This document shows positions 59,399 through 64,000 of a stretch of 64,000 nt of DNA, in pieces. Made by a program: the position numbers and the translations under genes. The notes beneath the pieces are model-generated. The model was not told where the DNA came from and searched no databases. It saw only the letters and a program-made list of their open reading frames with translations. The DNA lies in assembly GCA_002418265.1 (NCBI GenBank), contig DIDS01000014.1, positions 189,122-253,121 on the forward strand, written 5' to 3'. Source of the DNA: Acidimicrobiia bacterium UBA5794. Lineage in GTDB: Bacteria; Actinomycetota; Acidimicrobiia; Spongiisociales; UBA5794. Within the stretch, counting starts at the first letter, position 1. The number at the start of each line of letters is the position of its first letter.

Positions 59399-60295
59399 TC
59401 AGACATGCAGCCAAGGTGAGCGGCGATCAACGGACTTATTCGACGGATGTTCACCGGGATCTCCTGCCGATCTTTCAAAGGAATCGACGATTTCGCCCAC
59501 GACAGGCAGGACATCGTCAGCTGGCCCATCGACGAAGGTGCCGCCCGAATCGCACGCAAGGTGCCGGAGGGCATTGTCGTGAGGGTTGATGTCGATGAGG
59601 ACCGCACGTGCCTTGGCCGCAATGCCAGCAAGGCGTGTGGCGAGGGGCACGCCACCGGATGTCCCGACCGTGATGCACAGCGACGCGTGCGCCGCGGCAC
59701 GTTCCGCAGACCTCATCCTGAAGTGCTTTTCGTCGTAGAACTCGTCGAACCACAGGAGGTGTGGTCGGGTCACGAATCCGCACTTCGGACAGACGAGGAG
59801 CTCTCGGTGCTCGTCACCAATGTCGTCGCCATCGATCCAGTCGTCGAACTCGCAAGGAATCGGGACCACACCGTCGCATCCTGCTGAGCAACGCATCCCG
59901 TCGACATGTCCGTGGACTTCGATGGTGCGTTCCGGGGTGTTTCCGGCCCGGAGGTGGAGGCGGTCTATGTTCTGGGTGACGAGCGTCATGCGTTCGCCAA
60001 GGCGTTTCTCAAGATCAGCTACCGCGTGGTGTGCATCGTTGGGTGATGCCCTGTGGACTTCGGTTCGCCGTGCCAGATGCCACGCCCAACTCTTTTCCGG
60101 CTTCCTGAAGAAGAACGCTGCGGTGGCCCTAGCCATTGCTGTGGATCCCTCTTCGGTCCACAGACCTCCATCGCCCCGGTAGGTGCGCAGACCGCTCGCA
60201 ATGGAGATGCCTGCACCGGTGACGATCACCACGTTGCCGCCACGTTCGATCCCTCGTGCCACGGCTTCGTGGAGTCCAGCTGGGCTGTTCACCAT
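59399..60295 (-). CDS. Sir2-family NAD-dependent deacylase
   Basis: A protein of 298 aa. GAGISIASGLRTYRG, LVTQNIDRLH and VHGHVDGMRC are the NAD-binding and catalytic His regions. The zinc Cys are in RCSAGC and LVCPKCG, and VGTSGGVPLA with DINPHD follow. It may remove acyl groups or hydrolyse NAD. The gene overlaps the M28 peptidase gene by 7 nt. Sir2 domains occur in several defence systems, so a role in immunity is possible. Confidence 0.92.
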   Translation of the reverse strand: MVNSPAGLHEAVARGIERGGNVVIVTGAGISIASGLRTYRGDGGLWTEEGSTAMARATAAFFFRKPEKSWAWHLARRTEVHRASPNDAHHAVADLEKRLGERMTLVTQNIDRLHLRAGNTPERTIEVHGHVDGMRCSAGCDGVVPIPCEFDDWIDGDDIGDEHRELLVCPKCGFVTRPHLLWFDEFYDEKHFRMRSAERAAAHASLCITVGTSGGVPLATRLAGIAAKARAVLIDINPHDNALRHLACDSGGTFVDGPADDVLPVVGEIVDSFERSAGDPGEHPSNKSVDRRSPWLHV

Positions 60296-61386
60296 GGGCG
60301 TTTGTCCAGGAGTCCGTCATCGATGGCGAGGAAGATGCGACGAACGATCTGCCAATCCCGCTCGTTGAGTCCCGTTGCTGATTGCTTGTCCGCCAAGGTT
60401 GCAAGGAGCTGCGGTGCCTGTTGCGCCAACCGTGCGCTCGGTGGCAGTGTGGGGAGCAGGGCGCGGATGGTCTCAAGCGTCATTCCGTGACCCTGTCCGT
60501 CCGGTTCGTAGACGAATGGTTCGATGGGTGCGTTCGCCGCCACGGTCACAACACCCGTGAGATGCTCGACAAGGGCAGCCATCTTGGGGAAGTCGAGGCT
60601 TTTGGGCGTGTCGCTCGTGGCGTGATAGTGCTCGTTGCGACCGTTGTTGTAGAACAGAAACGGAACCCCAGCATCCTGGAACCCGGCGTAGTCGCTCAAC
60701 TGGTCGATGAGATCGACATCAAGCCTTCTCGGGAACACACCAGGCACGGCAGGTACGTGTGCCAGAACCTCGCTCACCTGTGGGCACTTTTCCGCCCCCA
60801 GAACAAGTACCGTGTCGGCGATCTCAGACTCAGCACCATCTCCGATGGCGTGGCCGATCATGTCGAGACAGATCATCAGGTCGATGCGACTCAGCGGAAC
60901 CGCTTCCTTGTTGACGAAGTGTCGGGAGCCCATGCGGTGTGTCTGGAAGTAAGGTGGTTCCTCGGCGTCGAATCCGGCGAAGACGACGCTGCGTTCCAGC
61001 AGCGGTCCCGCGGTGATCGCTTTCGCCACCTCGAGCATCACGGCAACCGATGCTGCGTTGTCGCTTGCCCCCGGGTTGACGCCACCGTCGATTGCGCAGG
61101 CATCGAAGTGGGCACCGACAATGATCGTCCGCTCTGAACGTCCCCGTCGTTGACCGATCACGTTTGCACCACCGATGGCCGGGATGTGCTGGAGATATCC
61201 CTCCTCGCCTGCCGGTTCGAGACCCAACCTATCGAACGCAGCCTCCACGTACTGTCTGGCAGCGAGACCGCCCGGCGTCCCCGGTAACCGTGGGAGGCAT
61301 TCATCGGAGCACAGGTACTCCACGACACCACGGAGCCCGATGTAGCGCTCATCGATCATCGGTTCCTCAGCGGTCGGCATACTCAT
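60289..61386 (-). CDS. M28-family zinc aminopeptidase
   Basis: A protein of 365 aa from ATG 61386, chosen because it overlaps the LRR gene stop as ATGA. The zinc ligands are HFDACAIDG, GASDNAAS, FAGFDAEEPPY and ICLDMIGHAIG, with a further His near YHATSDTPK. No signal peptide, so it acts in the cytoplasm, unlike most M28 enzymes. Middle gene of the LRR-M28-Sir2 operon. Confidence 0.88.
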   Translation of the reverse strand: MSMPTAEEPMIDERYIGLRGVVEYLCSDECLPRLPGTPGGLAARQYVEAAFDRLGLEPAGEEGYLQHIPAIGGANVIGQRRGRSERTIIVGAHFDACAIDGGVNPGASDNAASVAVMLEVAKAITAGPLLERSVVFAGFDAEEPPYFQTHRMGSRHFVNKEAVPLSRIDLMICLDMIGHAIGDGAESEIADTVLVLGAEKCPQVSEVLAHVPAVPGVFPRRLDVDLIDQLSDYAGFQDAGVPFLFYNNGRNEHYHATSDTPKSLDFPKMAALVEHLTGVVTVAANAPIEPFVYEPDGQGHGMTLETIRALLPTLPPSARLAQQAPQLLATLADKQSATGLNERDWQIVRRIFLAIDDGLLDKRPW

Positions 61387-62624
61387 CCTGGGCGTCCAGG
61401 AAAGGAGCCACATTCGATCTCACAGAACGCCTCGGTCTGTTCGTCGGTCATCTCGAACAGCCCGACACCCACGATGAGTTCGGTGACGCTCCCCTCGTCT
61501 CTCATGTGTTTCGTGAAGTCGACGGTGAGCAACGGATCAGACAGCCCGAGTCTCCACATGTGTTCCAGGTTGCTGAGGACCTTGGCTCCCTCGACGGTGA
61601 CATCGGTCGCCCTGATATCGAGCGTCCTGAGCTCGGGTAGCGCTTCGACGATTGTCCGGAGCCCGACGTCGGTGATCTTGGTTCCTGCCAGGTTGAGATG
61701 GGTGATCTGGGGGAGGTCCCGCAACGCTTCGAGACCGCGGTCGTTGACGTCGGTTCGCTGCATAAGGAGGATCGAGAGTTCCCTGTTTCGGGTCAACGTC
61801 GCGATCGTTGTCTCGTCGGCACCTGTTCCTGAGACGTCGAGATACATCATCGGCTCGTTGTCACCAAGGGCGGAAAGGTCCGGCCCGATGCCCTTGTTGT
61901 AGGCGATGTCGACCATCGATAGATGAACCCGGCGGATGATTTCCGGCAATCCGGCTTGGGTGAGCCCTGAGAACCGGATTCCCAATGCGTCGAGTCGGGA
62001 CAGTTGATCCAGAAAAACGAAATCGTGTCCAAAGGTCTCATCGCCGTTGACGTGTAGTTCTTCGAGATAGCCGAAAAACCTGAGTGCCGCAGGAGAGGCG
62101 GTCACCCCATCGAGTGACAGCGATCGGAGATTCCATCCTGATCCAAGGTTCCGGAGATGGTCGCCGGTGAAGTCCACACCCCGGACCTCCAGGTTGTACA
62201 GCCACGGCAACACTGACAGATCAGATGCTTGCGGAAGTTCGAGTGTGCCCTCGGTGGTTCTTCGGCTTGTCTGGTTCACGCCCAGCCGAAGGGTTGAGAT
62301 CCGTGCCTCGTGCAGAGCTTCGAAGTCACTAGTGTCCATGACTCCTTCGTTCACGAAGACCGTCGTGAGACCATCCATGGGCGTCGAGGCGAGCAACGAA
62401 CCGAGTTGTCCAGGGCGATGGTCCGAGAACTCCAAGGCAAGTTCGTCGTCAATGCTGACCTGTACGTCACCTGTCGCCTCAGCAAAGAAGAATGGATCGT
62501 TGCTCGTGACAATGCTTACGTGGTGATCAACAGCACCGAGTTGCGGCGGTATGGCGCCTTCGGGTTCGGGCGGGTCAACGAAGGTGAGTGTTGTCTTGTC
62601 CGGGGTTGTGTGTGTAGCGGTCAT
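61383..62624 (-). CDS. Leucine-rich-repeat protein
   Basis: A protein of 413 aa. After an N-terminal polar segment of about 80 residues, LRR-like units follow: GLEALRDLPQITHLNLAGTK, VGLRTIVEALPELRTLDIRA, LYNLEVRGVDFTGDHLRNL. There is no signal peptide. An intracellular sensor or scaffold is likely. It is the first gene of an operon with M28 and Sir2 genes; LRR sensors with enzymatic effectors occur in bacterial defence, so this is a plausible recogniser (inference). Confidence 0.8.
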   Translation of the reverse strand: MTATHTTPDKTTLTFVDPPEPEGAIPPQLGAVDHHVSIVTSNDPFFFAEATGDVQVSIDDELALEFSDHRPGQLGSLLASTPMDGLTTVFVNEGVMDTSDFEALHEARISTLRLGVNQTSRRTTEGTLELPQASDLSVLPWLYNLEVRGVDFTGDHLRNLGSGWNLRSLSLDGVTASPAALRFFGYLEELHVNGDETFGHDFVFLDQLSRLDALGIRFSGLTQAGLPEIIRRVHLSMVDIAYNKGIGPDLSALGDNEPMMYLDVSGTGADETTIATLTRNRELSILLMQRTDVNDRGLEALRDLPQITHLNLAGTKITDVGLRTIVEALPELRTLDIRATDVTVEGAKVLSNLEHMWRLGLSDPLLTVDFTKHMRDEGSVTELIVGVGLFEMTDEQTEAFCEIECGSFPGRPG

Positions 62625-62633
62625 GCCACGTAC

Positions 62634-62661
62634 AGTATCATTATAATTCTATTTGTGTCAA
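62634..62661 (-). promoter_or_regulatory. Probable promoter for the LRR-M28-Sir2 operon
   Basis: On the minus strand TTGACA (62661-62656) and GATACT (62639-62634) are 16 bp apart, and the start of transcription would fall about 2-5 nt before ATG 62624, so the message may be almost leaderless. The region also faces the divergent XRE gene, which could control it. Confidence 0.55.
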
Positions 62662-62688
62662 TATGACTTCTGATAGAAGGAGAATTTG

Positions 62689-63213
62689 ATGCTGAGTGGT
62701 ACGGTGCATACTGTGACCGACACCACATCTCCCGCGCCCGATGCATGGGCAAGCGCTCTGGGCCTCACGATCAAGGTATGGCGGACAGACATCGGCATGA
62801 GCAGGCGCCAACTCGCCCAGGCAGCGTCAATCTCCTACTCATACCTGTCAGCGATCGAGAACGGATCGAAGGTCCCGTCCACCAAGATTCTGCGTGTCCT
62901 CGCCGACCGCCTCGGCGTCAAGGCCCAAGACCTCCACGCCGCAGCCGAAGCCCGACTCTCAGCAGACGACAGATCCCACGACCCAGACACCGACAGAGAC
63001 AACACCCTCATCGAAGCCCAAGAGCGAAGGTTCCTCCAACGCCAACAAGCACGCTTCGGATACGACTCACCCGAGTCTCCCACCCCAGCGGGTACCGAAG
63101 AACTAGCAGAACTTCTCCCCCACCTCCGCGCAGAAGACATAGCGGTCCTCGTCGCCGTCGCCCGCAGACTTGCAGCACCAGGATCAAAGGACTTCGAGAA
63201 CGGTGATTCCTGA
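62689..63213 (+). CDS. XRE-family regulator
   Basis: A protein of 174 aa from ATG 62689 with AAGGAG 6 nt upstream. The HTH is MSRRQLAQAASISYSYLSAIENGSKVPSTK, followed by an acidic linker and a C-terminal helical region AELLPHLRAEDIAVLVAVARRL. Divergent from the LRR operon and upstream of the PLD gene, so it may control one or both. Confidence 0.88.
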   Translation: MLSGTVHTVTDTTSPAPDAWASALGLTIKVWRTDIGMSRRQLAQAASISYSYLSAIENGSKVPSTKILRVLADRLGVKAQDLHAAAEARLSADDRSHDPDTDRDNTLIEAQERRFLQRQQARFGYDSPESPTPAGTEELAELLPHLRAEDIAVLVAVARRLAAPGSKDFENGDS

Positions 63214-63403
63214 GGCCATGCGGATCCGCCTCGGTTCCGTTGAACACTGGCGGTCGGCATCGTGCCACAAGACACCTGACGGTTTTGTCGTGCTCTTCTC
63301 CCTCAGTCCAAGAGACCGACCGGTGGGCTGCCGATGTCGAAAACCTTGGGTATCGACAAAGGCAGGAAGACCAGAGAGAGGTCCACAACACGCGCCGACC
63401 TAA
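63203..63403 (+). CDS. Small basic ORF after the XRE gene
   Basis: A 66-aa frame from GTG 63203 overlaps the XRE stop by 11 nt. It has several Cys and Arg (SCHKTPDG, VGCRCRKPW) and no recognised match. No clear SD. The codon use is not strongly coding-like. Listed with low confidence. Confidence 0.25.
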   Translation: MIPEAMRIRLGSVEHWRSASCHKTPDGFVVLFSLSPRDRPVGCRCRKPWVSTKAGRPERGPQHAPT

Positions 63404-63463
63404 GAAGCAGTCAGGTCGCGGGCTAACGTTGCCGATGGGCCAACAAAGTGGAGGAAAGAACGC

Positions 63464-64000
63464 GTGGGAACAAGAACGGGCGGCGACCTTTTCATCGTCG
63501 ACAACAGCGAGGACGGCTGGACAGGACTCCGGTATCTGGAGGAGTGGACCGACATAGCGAGTTCCTTCGACATTGCTACCGGGTACTTCGACATCGGAGC
63601 TCTGCTCTCACTGAACGGAAAATGGCAGAAGCTGGACAAGATCCGGATCCTTATGGGGGTGGAAACAACATCCAAGACTCGGGCCATCATCTTGAAATCG
63701 GCACAGGACAAAGGCGTTGCCGTTCTCAATGAAAGCCTTGAGGACGAAAAGCCTGGCAACCCCCTACTGGACGGCGTTACCGAGATACAGGAAGCCATAA
63801 GGTCCGGCCGCATCGAAGTTCGCGTCTACGCCAAAGACAAGTTCCACGCGAAGGCATACATCACCCACTCCAGCCTCAACGTCATCGGGTCGCAGGCCCT
63901 GGTCGGATCGAGCAATTTCACCAAGCCCGGTCTTTCACAAAATGTGGAGCTCAACCTTCGCATCGAGAACTCAAACGACGTCGAGGACCTCCAGGAATGG
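63464..64000 (+). CDS. PLD-like nuclease-domain protein, N-terminal part (cut by edge)
   Basis: The frame from GTG 63464 has GGAGG upstream and runs off the right edge after about 179 residues. FDIATGYFDIGALLSL and later DKFHAKAYITHS, ALVGSSNFTKPGL form the H-x-K and S/N elements of a PLD-superfamily nuclease domain. This pattern is common at the N-terminus of helicase-type proteins (SNF2/DEAD) in defence islands; the helicase part would lie beyond the window. Confidence 0.75.
   Translation, partial: MGTRTGGDLFIVDNSEDGWTGLRYLEEWTDIASSFDIATGYFDIGALLSLNGKWQKLDKIRILMGVETTSKTRAIILKSAQDKGVAVLNESLEDEKPGNPLLDGVTEIQEAIRSGRIEVRVYAKDKFHAKAYITHSSLNVIGSQALVGSSNFTKPGLSQNVELNLRIENSNDVEDLQEW

Noticed and set aside
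1..64000. tRNA and rRNA genes
   Set aside because: I found no T-loop with flanking acceptor stem and no rRNA-like stretch by eye; a covariance search would settle it.

Overview
This window reads as a chromosomal segment of an uncultured, high-GC actinobacterium, most plausibly of the Acidimicrobiia type (inference). The support is high GC, many GTG starts, very tight gene packing with ATGA/GTGA overlaps, a leaderless-looking toxin-antitoxin promoter, an F420-type LLM oxidoreductase, MMPL and GAP-family membrane proteins, and many lipoproteins with Thr-rich linkers. No rRNA or tRNA gene was recognised. The ends cut an aminotransferase on the left and a PLD-like protein on the right.

Layout: 1-9 kb carries a class III aminotransferase/phosphotransferase pair, a FrnE-like oxidoreductase, an unrecognised two-gene toxin-antitoxin-like cassette, a P1B metal ATPase, and a leftward run of PRTase, GNAT, pirin, hydrolase and TetR genes. 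The TetR gene is divergent from an MMPL exporter across a 34-bp inverted repeat. 12-18 kb is a leftward cluster of secreted proteins (glycoside hydrolase and Ig-like proteins). 18-28 kb holds small membrane proteins, three ECF sigma factors, a Cys-motif/ArsR cassette and a PRC-barrel protein. 28-31 kb encodes a CYTH-like protein and a CYTH-Ppx/GppA fusion, followed by nested intergenic repeats. 31-40 kb is an ABC exporter, glutamate dehydrogenase, metabolic enzymes and a VapBC pair.

40-46 kb has an HtrA-like protease and the most interesting locus. A short peptide with an LSDDEI...GG leader and 13 octapeptides of DSSDSDGA type lies directly upstream of a JmjC/cupin_4 oxygenase that overlaps a sucrase/ferredoxin-like gene. 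I read this as a candidate RiPP-like system in which the oxygenase modifies the Asp/Ser repeats. 46-56 kb carries an alcohol dehydrogenase, two more PIN-domain TA modules, a duplicated-domain lipoprotein, a metallopeptidase-vWD protein and a PCMT-erythromycin esterase fusion.

56-64 kb looks like accessory DNA. It contains a MazF-like toxin with a broken antitoxin, a channel with an unusual filter, a TacAT-type acetyltransferase TA pair, an overlapping LRR/M28 peptidase/Sir2 operon, and an XRE regulator ahead of a PLD-domain protein running off the edge. The last two suggest the border of a defence island (inference).
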